Positions 47,640 through 60,359 of a DNA stretch of 64,000 nucleotides are shown in pieces. The stretch is from Chionoecetes opilio (Eukaryota > Arthropoda > Malacostraca > Decapoda > Majidae): contig JACEEZ010020593.1 in the NCBI GenBank assembly GCA_016584305.1, positions 1 to 64,000 of the forward strand, read 5' to 3'. Within the stretch, counting starts at the first letter, position 1, and each line of letters starts with the position of its first letter. A program made the translations under genes and the position numbers. Under the pieces are notes generated by a model. That model did not search any database and was not told the origin of the DNA. It was given only the letters and a program-made list of their open reading frames with translations.

Positions 47640-48330
47640 GCCACTACGAGACCTTCCTCAACTTCCTCAGTACCCAGACAGATTTGGGCAGATAGGTGGC
47701 TACTTCAAGTTGGTCGACGTGGACAGAGTCCAAGGTACCTTTTGGGGAGTCGCTGTGTGACTTCCGCACAGCCTTCCCTGTACAAGCTTCCCCGTTTCGT
47801 TTGTCGCTCGTCCGTTCGACCTTCCTGCTGCTCTCAATGGAGATGATGTATGTTTTTTCAAATTGTCGGACATACCATCAAGACCGCCATTCTGCTGTGC
47901 GTGTGTTACCGTCCACAGTTGGCAAGGTGATAGTGAAACCCCTTCACTACTGCCACCAATTGGATGCCCTGCTCCTCCCAGCACTCCTGTAAGCATTTTA
48001 TAATTGTGGGTGATCTCAACCAGTAACCTTGTCCAGAGGCAGTTTGAACGAGCTTGTTGACGGTGTTGGACCACCAACAATCACGTCGACTTTCCCACCC
48101 AATCTAGGGGTCTTCACTTGACCCTGTAATCACCGATTGCTGGCAGTCTATAGTGACTTGCCGCCGCTAACAAACAGTGGGCTCCTCCGACCACCTGGCT
48201 GTTCTCACCCAAGATCAAAAGTGGCATCGACAGAGATGAGGCAGTGACTCGCACCAACTGGCTATGGGACAAGGGTGACTGGGATGCAATGAAGGCAACA
48301 CTTAACAACATTGTGTGCGTATACGTGCTA
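47640..48330 (+). pseudogene. LINE endonuclease remnant
   Basis: Pieces of an apurinic-type endonuclease in shifting frames: an RPPFCCACVTV-like region near 47885, NLVQRQFE with NNHVDFPT (about 48024-48100), and IDRDEAVTRTNWLWDKGDWDA (about 48226-48290) in the linker to the RT. In an intact element this enzyme nicks the target DNA. The match rests on domain order and on these motifs. Confidence 0.6.
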
Positions 48331-48899
48331 CAGGGACGTTGACACCACAAAGTTGAAGAACTTCACAGAAATCCTGCTGTCCCCACCAAAGAAGATTTGT
48401 ACCCTGCCAGACATACAAGTCTAAACCGGGAGGAACCAGACTGGTTCGGCTTTCCATGCCAGTAAAGCAGCAGACAATAAGAGCAAGGTGCCTGGCTGCG
48501 ATATAAGTCCACCCCACAAGAAAGGGAACATAAAACACCAGCACAAAATGGCCTGTGAAAATATGAAAAGAGTCCAGAAAAGAGGGATCAACAAACTGGA
48601 GGGATGACCTCAAGCGAAAGCTAACAGGCCAGTCAGTGGGCACTAAGGGATTGGGGAGCAAGCAGCATCAAAACAACAAACAGGGTTCTCTCGTGACGCA
48701 CAGATTCTACCGTTGACAGCACCCTGATGTGCTCCGTTGTTCACCAAGTCACCGGGGTGAGGAGTCAGGTGGCCTGTCACTTCCCCTCACCAAGATGACA
48801 GTTCCGACCCAGAACCGTGAAACCTCCTACAGTTCCGGTTCTAACCAAGGCCGCCCTAGGGAACATCACCATTACCACGGACGGGAGGTGTTGCTTTTT

Positions 48900-50503
48900 A
48901 CTAAACAACTTCAACAAGTGATCCCAAGGAAAGAAAGCGCTGGGGACCAGATAGTATCGCCCTCACCTGCTTAAAAACATGTGCTTACAACTTGCTGTGC
49001 CTCTTGCTACCATTCTTTCGGGAGTGCCTTTCATCTCAGCAGTGGCCATCTGAGTGGAGGAAATTGGCGAGAGTTGTGATATCCACAAAAAGAAGAGCAG
49101 AGGCCCGATCCTCAGAACTACCGCCCCATTTCCCTCCTTTCCGTCGTTGGGGAAAGTTCTTGGAAGTCCATAGAATTGCCTCCAAAATCACTACATTTTT
49201 GAACGCTCACCGCTTGCTAAATTCACGACAATTCGGCTTCCGACAGGAGAGATCCGCAGCAGAACCTTCTTCTCCTGCACTCAGCAGCCTGGAAACCATC
49301 CTAGATCGGGGCGAAGTGAGCACCTTCGTCGTCGCCCTTGACATCGCTGGTGCCTTTGATTAGGGGTGTGGCATCAGGGGCATCAATACCAAGCTGAGAA
49401 GCCTGGGTGGGGAATCTGCGCGGACCTGTTACACCTCATGCAAAATTACCTCCACGAAAGAAAATCTGAGCGTGGTGATGAATGGTCAACACCTCCTCTG
49501 AAAAATGCTATCAAAGCCAGTGTCCCCCAAGGAAGTGTCAATCGGGCCATACTATGGAACGTTGAACTTCAACGACATCCTGCAAGCTGATCCTGAGGCA
49601 GAGCGACGCGACGACTGTACTCTCACATTCACCTGTGAGAGGAATGACCGCCACAACACAGTCATTCGCATCAACCAGGCACTGCAGAGCATCGCCTCCT
49701 GGGGCAAGAGATGGCAAGTCACCTTTGCACCAGACAAGACCCAAGCCGTCCTCATCTCTCGCAGGCAAGATGCAGTCAACTGGGACCAACACGCCATTCT
49801 CCTGGAAGGCAGAAAAATACACCTCCAAGAGTCAGTCAACATTCTAGGGGTGGAGTTCGACTCTGGCCTCACATACACCAGCCACGTCAGGAAAGTCGCC
49901 AAGGATGCTGCCTGGAAACTAAGCTGCATCCGACTCGTCGCGCACCTCCTGGACGCTCAGGGAGTCGGCACACTCTACAAGTCACAAGTCCGCTCCCTGA
50001 TGGAATACTCGCCCCTCGCATGGTCCTCCTGCCCCCCGGCATACCTCGGCCTCCTTGACCGGGTTCAAGCCAGAGCCCAGCGGCTGGCCCGGCTGAAAGC
50101 CCCTGAGGCTGCTGCACAGAACATTCAACCTCTCCAGCAGCGGCGTGGCGTGTCAGGCATGTGCGTCATGTACAAGGCTCACAGGATGCCACTCCTACAA
50201 CTAGCAGAGCTGCGCCTCAACCCACGGTCCAGGCCCTCCCATTCTACCCGTGCGGCCCACAACATCGACCATCAGGTGACTGTGCCCTTCGCGAGGACGG
50301 AACATTACCTCCGCTCCTTTCTACCCCGCTATGGTCGACTATGGAACACCTTGGTGCGCCAGACCGACCTGCACCTCACCACTTCCCTGCACGCCTTCAA
50401 ATCGGGCGTAAATGCCTGGCTGCAAGCGGAACTAACGCAATATAAACATGTAATAAAAATAATGACTAAACATTTGTATTATAAGATTAATGTTATACAT
50501 TAG
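48900..50503 (+). pseudogene. LINE reverse transcriptase, three frames
   Basis: The first frame holds YRPISLLSVVGK-like sequence (about 49120-49155), the RQFGFRQERSAA block and FVVALDIAGAFD, the first catalytic Asp, up to a stop at 49361. The second frame (49366-49590) holds LLHLMQNYLHERK. The third (49505-50503) holds VPKEVSIGP-type motif 4, then NILGVEFDSGLTYTSHV, LYKSQVRSLMEYSPLAW and FLPRYGRLWNTLV, the usual Jockey C-terminal tail. Where the catalytic Y-A-D-D should be, the frame reads ERRDDC, so the motif is altered. The long third frame (332 aa) suggests moderately recent decay. Confidence 0.85.
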
Positions 50504-50767
50504 TATAATTTATTTATATATATATGTGTATCAATGTATTAGTATAATTTCTTAATATTATGTGTATTACCGTATAGTTGTTAGTATAATTTCTTAATCA
50601 CTTGTGTATCAGTATTAGTTTATAGTAGAGAATTGCTGTACTTTTTCAATATTATTTGTATAATTATTGTCATAAATAAAATATAATACTGCTAGAGATA
50701 GTCCTTGGCGTCCCAGCCGGGACTTTAGCACATCAACTCCCTTTTTTGTTTTCAATGTATTAAGTTT

Positions 50768-50796
50768 AAAAAAAAAAATAATAATAATAAATAAAT

Positions 50797-50868
<72 letters not shown>

Positions 50869-50934
50869 GAAAGCAGAGAGAAAGGAGAGAGAAAGGAGAG
50901 AGAGAGAGAGAGAGAGATAGAGAGAGGGAAAGGA

Positions 50935-50999
<65 letters not shown>

Positions 51000-51000
51000 G
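50768..51000. repeat. AAT-rich tail and (GA)n microsatellite
   Basis: AATAATAATAAATAAATAAA followed by about 190 bp of GA dinucleotides with a few GGGA and AAGG interruptions. Confidence 0.95.
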
Positions 51001-51689
51001 AAAAGAAGTATCTCTCTCATTCTCTTTTTCTCTCTCCTTTCTTTCTTTCTCATCTACTATTTCTTCTCCCTGCTCCTCCTCTTCCATGTCCCTCTTCATC
51101 CTCCACACGATGAAAATATTCACGATAATATCACATACTGGCTATGATGTGTTTATATGGAGGCTAAGAACATACTTCATAAAATAGTGCTACATTACTA
51201 TCATCGATTAGGCCTAGCATTCATTTACATAAATTAAGTTAGAATTGTTTTATAGTAGGAGACAATCAAAGGTGCTGAAATGGACAAAATCTTAACCTAA
51301 TTCAGAGACGGCGGATATCGTGGTTCACAGACTCTGCATGTACAAATAACATATTTGTTAATACATCAATAATTATTCCAGATATCAACTAAATATTTAG
51401 TACATAAATGAATGATGATATGAGGAAGACACCTGATTTTTTTCATAATTTTCCTATTAATATTTTAAGAGATAAAAATAGTTATAACAATATTAGCGCT
51501 TTCATTTCGGGCGATAAACTGCGGAATGACGGTACCCCCCTTTAAGCCCCCACAAAAACCCAAATTCCCAAAACAAAAATTGCCACCCAAGTTTTTCTGT
51601 CTACTAAGACCCTATAGATGCCATTTAAACAGTAAAATCGCTTTTGGTACGCAATTCCCACGGCATGACACGGTGAACCTGACTACGTG
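51001..51689. other. Unassigned spacer
   Basis: AT-rich with no gene, repeat partner or RNA recognised. Confidence 0.5.
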
Positions 51690-51697
51690 GAGATGAT

Positions 51698-53000
51698 TGG
51701 CTGTTGCGCGACACCAGACCCCTCTGGTGGCTACCAGCTGCAATGGACCTCGTAGCTTACTAGGTGCTTACAATATCGTTGCCGAATACAGTTTTGCCAT
51801 CTCTCGTAGCGGTCTAGTAACTTCGACCTCGTAACAGGGTATCGCTGGTAAGTTTGCTGAATCCGGCCCCAGAACCTCATTGTGTTTCCATCTACCTTTA
51901 GCTATAGGTGTCTTGCACAGACGTCACGATCTAGCGTCTGCAAGTCAAATGCTGCCCGTCGGAGCGAGCAGCTGGAGCCACATTCAGAGACGCTAACGTC
52001 CATGCTTAACGACTTAGCGACTGTCATCAGCTGTTTTGGTATTCTGCGTGGAGATTGATGACGTACTTAAAGCTGTTAAGTTGTCAAAACAAGGCAACTG
52101 CCTATAGGGTGGTGTTGAGGACGCAACATACATAAAAATACTCATAAATTGAGTATATATGATGTTTTCTGACTCAAGAACTAAACAGGGCAAGTATACA
52201 AACGAAATTAGGCCATATAACAAACCCATGAGCTCGTGGTGAGTTTGTTTTGGGGTGATGGGCTGAGAGTGGTGAGGAGCGGCATCTCACCACACCGGCG
52301 GGTAGCGACTAGCGATGCCAGACACCACCACGCACGGCTCCGCGGCAGACTGAAGGGGTATAGTGGCGGCACTGGCGTGCCCTTTTCCTTAATTAAAACC
52401 CAAGCCCTTGTCCATCCAGCAGTGAATGGGTACCGGGTGTAGCCGGCGGTTTTTGACCCGCCTCCCGGGGTGATGGCTCCCCAACACTAAAGGACGGCGA
52501 GCTACGAATAGATAATAGCAAGCGAAAAAGATCACAAGAAGAAGAAGAGCGGCCTAATACTCAGAAGGAATAATTAATAGCTAGAATACAAGGAAGTACA
52601 AGCGACCGGCGTGTTACCCGCGTGTATGTGGAGGTAGAAACAAGTGTTGAAGCGACGGAGGTGACACAGGGGATGAAGGCATGATGGAATAAGCTAGAAA
52701 ATAGAAATAAGTACAACGACCTAGAAAATGCAGGCCCCGGCTGCTGCCTTGTGATTGGCTGACACGTTTGAGACACAATCTGATTGGCTGGCACGTTTTT
52801 TTTTACACAATTGGGATTCGCTGGCGAGGCTGTGACGTCACTGTAGTCGCTCAGCCAATCAGCTATCGATGCCCATAGCAACCATGTGCCGCCACTGCCA
52901 TGTCTCGTACTGGAATACCCACCAGCTCCGGGGTGTAGAAATAGAGGGATGTTGTTGAGCGAACAACCGTGGCCTTTAACTCTCTCTGAATGTCTGCCCT
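51698..53000 (+). repeat. Segmental repeat S, copy A
   Basis: Shares long blocks with copy B at 54466-56334: GATTGGCTGTTGCGCGACAC (51698), CCACATTCAGAGACGCTAAC (51980), GGTGATGGGCTGAGAG (52254), AAACCCAAGCCCTTGTCCAT (52397) and GCTCCGGGGTGTAGAAATAG (52925). Relative to B, copy A has different sequence at about 51873-51970 and an extra 330 bp at about 52535-52865 with two TGATTGGCTG units. It ends at CTGCCC, exactly where a palindrome begins. No product could be assigned to it. Confidence 0.85.
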
Positions 53001-53722
53001 GGAGAACCAACAAACTTCACTTGCCGCCCGTGTTTGCCAGCTTATGGTAATTTTCCCCTACCAATTATATGTTTATCAGTATAAAAGATATACTGTTGTC
53101 TTCGGAAATGTTTGTTCTATAATATTATCAAATAAAAAACCGTAAAACACACTAAAGAAAGGCCATTATGAGACTCAAGAAATATGCATGAAGTTGATAT
53201 TCACCAACTCCAGCTCCCATTTCATATTTTGCGCGAAAACATTTTACATGGAGATATCAGTAGAAGCGGAATTTCATTAGCTTTCCATTGATATATTTCG
53301 TTTTCTGATAAATGAATTAGAACCATGTATAAACTAGCTTTAACTAAATAAATAAATTATGTTATTTATTTAGTTAACGCTAATTTATACATGGTTCTAA
53401 TTCATTTATCAGAAAACGAAATGTATCAAAGGAAAGCTAATGAAATTCCGCTTCTATTGATATTCTCCATGTAAAATGTTTTCGAGCAAAATATTAAATG
53501 GGAGCTGGAGTTGGTGAATATCAACTTCATGCATATTTCTTGAGAGTCTCATAATGGCCTTTCTTTAGTGTGTTTTACGGTTTTTTATTTGATAATATTA
53601 TAAAACAAACATTTCTGAAGATAACAGTATACCATTTATACTGATAAACATATATTTGGTAGGGGAAAATTACCATAAGCTGGCAAACACGGGCGACAAG
53701 TGGAGTTTGTTGGTCCTCCAGC
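52998..53722. repeat. Large palindrome, family P, copy 2 (about 725 bp)
   Basis: Near-perfect inverted repeat with arms of about 355 bp and almost no loop, centred near 53357 (AACTAAATAAATAA / TTATTTATTTAGTT). Outer pairs include ACCAACAAACTTCAC / GTGGAGTTTGTTGGT and GTGTTTGCCAGCTTATGG / CCATAAGCTGGCAAACAC. Arm sequences such as TTCATTAGCTTTCCATTGAT and GATAATATTATAAAACAAAC match the palindrome at 30.5-31.2 kb, so both belong to one family. Beyond the right arm, 53722-53790 resembles the complement of 51930-51975. Confidence 0.93.
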
Positions 53723-53837
53723 TTGCTCCGACGGGCGGCATTTGGCTTGAAGCCGCGTCTGTCGCAGCCACAACAAGGGCTGTGACGTCACGTGCAAGAA
53801 ACCTATTCAGGCCGTGTTTGTAATGTGATAAACCCGT

Positions 53838-54465
<628 letters not shown>

Positions 54466-55080
54466 TTGGAGATTATTGGCTGTTGCGCGACACCAGACCC
54501 CTCTGGTGGCTACCAGCGGCAATGGACCTATAGTAGCTTACTAGGTGCTTACAATATCGTTGGCGAATACACATTTGCCATCTCTCGTAACATTCTAGTA
54601 ACTTCGACCTCGTAACAGGGTATCGCTGGTAAGTTTGCTGAATCCAGCCCCAGGCCTGTGAAGCGCGATCACCATCACGTGTTGCTTCCAAACACCAGGG
54701 GCCACATTCAGAGAGGCTAACGTCCATGCTTCACGACCTAGCGACATTCATCAGCTGTTTTGGCATTCAGCGTGCAGATTGATGACGTACTTAAAGACGT
54801 TGAGCTGTCAAAAACAGGCAACTGCCTAGAGGCAGTTGTGGAGCACGCAATATACATAAAGATACTCATAAATTGAGTATATATGATGTTTTCTGACTCA
54901 AGAACTGAACAGGGCAAGTATGCAAATTAAATTAGGCCATAAAACAATCTGCGTTCGTGGTGAGTTTATTTTGGGGTGATGGGCCGAGTGGTGAACGGCG
55001 GCACCTCACCGAGACCACCTCGCCTCATCACACCGGCGGGTAGCTGCCACTAACCGCCACGCGCACGGCTCCGCATCAGA

Positions 55081-56018
55081 TTTTTTTTTTTTTTTTTTTT
55101 CATCACAAGGAACTGGCCAAGGGCACAACAAAAATGGATAACACAAAGCCCGCTTAGTTGAGTCCCTATAAAGAAGACAGTATGAGAATAAAATAAAAAC
55201 AGAAGAGTAGGCCAATTTAGTTCGGGAGGTGTCTTGATACTCTTCTTTTGAAAAGATTTAAGTCATAGGAAAGTGGAAAAATTGAAACAGGAACAGAGTT
55301 CCAGAGTTTACCAGTGAAAGGGATGAAAGAGTAAAGATACTGATTAACTCTTGCATTAGGAAGATGGACAGAATAGGGATGAGAATGAGTAGAAAGTCTT
55401 GTGCAGCGAGGCCGCGGGAGTGGGGGAGGCATGCAGTTAGCAAGTTCAGAAGAGCAGTGAGCATGAAAATAACGGTAGAAGAGAGCAAGAGAAGCAACAT
55501 TGCGGCGGTGATTTAAAGATTGAAGACAGTCAGTCAGAGGAGAGGAGTTGATGAGACGAAAAGCTTTTGACTCAACCCTGTTTAGGAGAGCTGTATGAGT
55601 GGATCCTCCCCAAACATGTGAGACATACTCCATACATGAGCGGATAAGGCCCCTGTAGAGAGGAGCAAGCAATTGGGAGGGAGAAGAAAAAAGACGCAGA
55701 CGCCACAGCACACCTAACTTCTTAGAAGCTGTTTTAGCAAGAGATGAGATGTGAGATTTCCAGTTCAGATTTTTAGTAAAGTATAGTCCTAGAATGTTCA
55801 TTGTAGAAGAAGGAGACAGTTGAGTGTCATTGAAGAAGAGGGGATAGTTATCTGGTAGGTTTTGTCGAGTAGATAGGTGAAGAAATTGGGTTTTTGAGGC
55901 ATTGAACAAAACAAGGTTTGCTTTGCCCCAATCAGAAATTATAGAAAGATCAGAAGTTAGGCGCTCGTTGGCATCTCTCCGTGAATCATTTAGTTCCTGT
56001 TGAGTTGGACGTCTAATA
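55081..56018 (-). mobile_element. 5'-truncated LINE (Jockey/CR1 type)
   Basis: On the minus strand the element begins in the middle of the reverse transcriptase near 56018 and ends in a poly-A tail (T run at 55081-55101). Comparison with the uninterrupted sequence at about 52340-52365 gives the insertion site. A target-site duplication is not obvious. Truncation and poly-A are the usual outcome of target-primed reverse transcription. Confidence 0.9.
55217..55909 (-). pseudogene. LINE reverse transcriptase C-terminal part
   Basis: A 230-aa frame, open further upstream to about 56015, with the RT palm/thumb and tail motifs NASKTQFLHLSTR, NILGLYFTKNLNWKSHI, YRGLIRSCMEYVSHVWGG, NRVESKAFRLINSSPLTDCL and FTGKLWNSVPVSIF. 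The catalytic YADD region lies upstream of the truncation and is absent. The frame has no stop before the natural end at 55217, so the insertion is young compared with the other LINEs here. It closely resembles LINE tails I associate with crustaceans. Confidence 0.9.
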
Positions 56019-56473
56019 AACGAAGGTATAATGGCTCCTTTTTCCTTAATAAAAACCCAAGCCCTTGTCCATCCAGCCGTGATGGGTACCGGGTGTTAGC
56101 CGGGGTTTGTGACCCGCCTCCCGGGGTGGTTGCTTCCCCCAAATGGCAGGAAGACCAGTTACGAATAGAGAGATTATCAAGCGAAAAAGATCACCCATAG
56201 TAACCACGTACCGCCACTGCCATATCTCGTACTGGAATGCCCACGAGCTCCGGGGTGTAGAAATAGAGGGAGTTAGTTGAGCTAAACACTGTGGTCTTTA
56301 ACTCTCTCTGAATGTCTGCCCAGGCTGGCTATCCACGTCATCATCATATGGGATGGCGTGGCTAATGGGTCAGCACAATGTCATCAAAAGGTGGCAGTGC
56401 CTCAGACCGACAGGCGCCGGTAGTTGACACGTGTTGTTGTTTTTCTTTCTCATTATCATTGCTCTGATTGTAT

Positions 56474-56600
<127 letters not shown>

Positions 56601-56872
56601 GAGAGAGTCACGTATTGTTGTTTTTCTTTCTCTCGCTCTTTATCATTGCTCTGATTGTATAATTATATATATATATTGTCTTTCCCACACAAAATTACTT
56701 CTGCTCATGCAGGAAACGCAACCTAACCTAACCTGAGATGCAACTTGATTTTTTTTCTCTTTCTCTCACCCAACAACATTCACACGGTCAGGATAGGGTA
56801 ATCCCTAACGAGATAAGAATACACCTCTGTCTCCTTCCTCTCTCTCTCTCTCTCCAGTCCCTCCATCCTTCC

Positions 56873-56874
<2 letters not shown>

Positions 56875-56955
<81 letters not shown>
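56875..56955 (+). repeat. (CT)n microsatellite
   Basis: About 80 bp of CT dinucleotides, with a shorter CT tract upstream at 56838-56855. Confidence 0.97.
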
Positions 56956-56957
<2 letters not shown>

Positions 56958-56999
56958 TTACATAGCTCAAGTATATATATATATATATACTTGAGAGAG

Positions 57000-59254
57000 A
57001 GAAATAAAAAGAGAGAAAGAGTGGGAGACCTGTTATCTTTCGCGTCTCATCTTTCATCTTTCTGCCTCTCCTGGGAGGACACCAGCCATCCTCCATCCAT
57101 CGTCAAGTATGTGACAAAATCGATCCGTTTCCCCGAGTCTAGCAAGGAGCGTATGCAAAATATATTATTTTCCAGCAGCGAAAGGGTTAAGGTCATCAAT
57201 AAACTGGTAGAGTACTTTACAACATATCTAAACATGAGTTATTATAATAAAAATGAACTCTAAGTCTGTTAGTACTGTGTTAATATCCCTGCAAATATTA
57301 AGAAGTGCGTTGCCAAAACTCTACCGTGTAGTCACTTAATAACACTTGAAGTGTGGAGTGAAGATAAAATACAGTAGGGCCTTGAGGACGTGAGTTAATG
57401 ATTAGTGCACTGGCAGTTTTATTTATTTAATTTATTTATTATTTATATCTTAAGATTTTATTTATATATTTATATTTAAAAGTATTCCCTGGCAGAGTAA
57501 CTTGGGCTTAATAGCACCAGTGGCCTGAGGGAAGAGTCTTCGGCAGGGGCAAAAGAATAACTACCTGCAACGGATGTGTTAGAACTAGACATCTGGTTAG
57601 TAGAGGAGATCAACTGAGTTACAGTAGGGTTATTATAAATGTTACCACCGGAGTTACTCGGAGGTGATTATTTTCGGAGGTGATTATTTTCATCCCTCAA
57701 ATTTAGAGTTAATTCCTCACACAAAGGTTAACTTCCCTTTACTGTAATTACCTGTTTCATCAGAGGCTAGGAGTTCATGTAGTACTATTATACAATCCTA
57801 GCAACTTTTCCTCGGTGAATAATTAATTCACTTTCTAAAAACTTGATGAAGATTCTATAAATTCATAAGTAAAACCTTAATTCAGTTAACTATTATCTCC
57901 CATCTCCTGGCTTTTAAGGCAATTCAATAAGGAGAATTGAATATACGTATATATTACATATAGGGATGATATGAGAAGCTAACAAATTATTAAGAATTAC
58001 AAGAACTGAAACATTAGCGGTAAGCAAATTTAAAACATCTATAGACAATATAACTGACAAATTAATTACTTGAAATTCCGTCACATGGCTATTTAAGCAA
58101 AACAAATGTGAAAATATTTATCTCGCCACTTAGGTGTTATTTTATTACAAGTGGCGTAATTAAAACACTTATCATGTAGTGTCAGCTACGATGTTCTACT
58201 CACTAATATAGTGTAGTCAGCGACAGCTTGGCAAGTCCATCCGTACAGCTGAATCAGAGGTGATTCCTCCAAGGGCAGTGTCTCAGCAGAGAGGCGAGTT
58301 GTGTTGACGGGCTGTCGCGCTGGGTGGGGCGGGGGTTTGAGTATATAATTCAAGGAGATGTAGGAGTAGGCTTGATGTCCCTCACGTTCTGTCTTCATTA
58401 TAACAACTCATGTCTTGTCCTTTCGTCCGTGCCACGATAAAAAGCCTTGTAACGTCTTTGTCCTCGTCCTCTTGAAAACAGCTGAGTCCCAGAGCAAATA
58501 ATGCAGGAGTATCTTGTCCTTCTGTCTCTATATACAGAACAGTTATTATTTGTTGTGGATGGAGCAGTGACTGATACAAGGGCAAGAGGAAGTGCTGACT
58601 CGCTGCCGCGAGGTTAGGTTTGTTTGACACAGCATTGGGCAATCTACTCACTCTCTTATCATCTCGCTTGTCTCTCAAGCTTCCTTTGTTTACTTGTTCA
58701 CTTGCTCATGGTATATATATTCCACAATTTTCACGTGTATTAATTAGTATGTACTCGTTCAGTTATTAATTTAAGGCACTTAACTTATATTACAATTCTA
58801 TTTTGCCACATACCACCGTTGTCGTCTTTTTATGTTACGACATTACCATTATGTGTTGCAACGCAACACTATACCGTGATGTAATGTTGTCACACTCCAC
58901 CGCTATGTCACCAATTTATGTTAACCTTTTTAGTAAAGTTATTTTTCAGGTAACAGGTGTCACAGCTATTTCATTAATTATGTTATCGCACTCCACCGAT
59001 GCCGCCATTTGATGTTACCCTTTTTAGTAAATTTATTTTACAGGTAACGGGATCACACGATGTAAATACAGGTTACTGACCTGTAGGGGTGATTGCGTGT
59101 GATGCCCTCTTGATAGGCAGGTAACTTACTTTCAATGCCCAGAGGTACACATTATGAAGTGGTATAGGGTGGTATTGGCTAATCGTGGTCGAGCGGTTCT
59201 TTAAGAAATGTATAAGTATTTTAAAGTGCCAAAGTATTAGAGTAAGACAATATA
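57000..59254. other. Unassigned region with short tandem block
   Basis: No gene recognised. At 58885-59060 a unit of about 110 bp occurs twice (CACTCCACCG...ATGTTA..CTTTTTAGTAAA.TTATTTT.CAGGTAAC). A third partial copy may lie at 58808-58880. Flanks are AT-rich. Confidence 0.5.
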
Positions 59255-59792
59255 AGGCCTCTTCCATTTGCGACATTTCAAGAACCAGTTCACGGAACCC
59301 AAGAGTTCAGGCGTTCCATTTGCGCACGAAAACCTGGGTCCGAGGCAAAGCGCGTAGTGACGCAGCAAAAACCGTGAACTTTCTCTACTCACATTGAGAG
59401 GTGGGTAGCTTGGGTAGAGTTTTCAGTTCATAACAAACAATGGTCGCCTTGGGCCCTATTTCTCTTATCGTGAAGGGTTTTCCGCATGCACGAGTCGGAG
59501 AGGATGTCAGACGGCCTAAAAGAGGCATACATGGCTGGTGGAGTCATGCGTTCCCGCGATCTTAAACTTGATATGATCCCTTCACATAGCAGCTAGCTGA
59601 GTTATATCTCGTTATCTCTCTCTCTCGTTATCTCTCGTTATCTCTCTCGCTATCTATCTATCTCTCGTTATCTCTCTCGTTATCTCTCTCTCGTTATCTC
59701 TCGTTATCTCTCTCTCGTTATCTCTCTCTCTCGTTATCTCTCTCGATATCTCTCTCTCTCTCTCTCGTTATCTCTCGCTCCTTATCTCTCTC

Positions 59793-59875
<83 letters not shown>

Positions 59876-59881
59876 ATCTTT

Positions 59882-59931
<50 letters not shown>

Positions 59932-60077
59932 TTGCCTCGCCAGCTGAGTATGTTTGTAAACAAAAAACGAGGTTTTTGCGTTCCATTTGTGACACGCGAA
60001 CCCAACCCTGAACCCAGAACCCAACCCTGAACTGAAAGAACTGGTTCATGCAACTTGGGCACAAATGGAAGAGGCCT
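59255..60077 (+). mobile_element. TIR element (823 bp), AGGCCTCTTCCATTTG ends
   Basis: Left end AGGCCTCTTCCATTTG and the complement of the right end are identical over 16 bp, with further shared AACCAGTTC about 30 bp in. ATA flanks both sides (59252-59254 and 60078-60080), or TATA if the boundary is shifted by one. The interior is a (CTCTCGTTAT)n / (TC)n array, with no transposase. A short TSD would fit PIF/Harbinger-like elements, but TIR sequence alone does not assign it. Confidence 0.8.
59600..59930 (+). repeat. (TCTCTCGTTATC)n and (TC)n array
   Basis: CGTTATCTCTCTCT units grade into pure TC. It lies inside the TIR element. Confidence 0.95.
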
Positions 60078-60359
60078 ATACTATTAAAAATATATAATGA
60101 TAATAGTAATGTCACGAGGTTCTTTATAACGGCTATTGAAACTAATGTCTAATTATTACTCTAATAGACAGAGCCAGAACAATTAATATCGTGACAAGTA
60201 CTCACACACTCCGGTGTGTGAGTAACCACACTGACTCAGATGGAGACCTAGGAGCGCTTGTGTCGCGTCTCCGGTGGCTTCTGCCGCTTTCCTGGTGCAG
60301 GCAGCATACTAAGGGAGTTTGACGGGAACCTCACAGCTTCCGGCGTCCATGTCTCCCAG

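Larger units (their letters stand above)
47560..50690 (+). mobile_element. Jockey/CR1-like non-LTR retrotransposon, decayed
   Basis: Starts after the GA tract and runs through endonuclease and RT remnants to a 3' AT-rich tail with AATAAAATATAATAC at about 50675. There is no RNase H, unlike the LINE at 31-37 kb. The 5' end is not defined. The GC content of the coding part is moderate. All domains have frameshifts. An A-rich stretch with AATAATAATAAATAAATAAA at 50768-50800 may be the real 3' tail. Confidence 0.82.
54466..56334 (+). repeat. Segmental repeat S, copy B, split by a LINE
   Basis: Same blocks and order as copy A but interrupted at 55081-56018 by a reverse-oriented LINE, and lacking the 330 bp between the AAGATCAC and CCCATAG blocks. 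After the shared AATGTCTGCCC end (56334) it continues as AGGCTGGCTATCCACG, which also occurs at 61314, so pieces of this segment exist a third time. At about 54655 it has GCGATCACCATCACGTGTTG, also at 61282. Confidence 0.85.

Noticed and set aside
50752..51123. Ser/Leu-rich membrane-like minus-strand frame
   Set aside because: Translation of a GA microsatellite.
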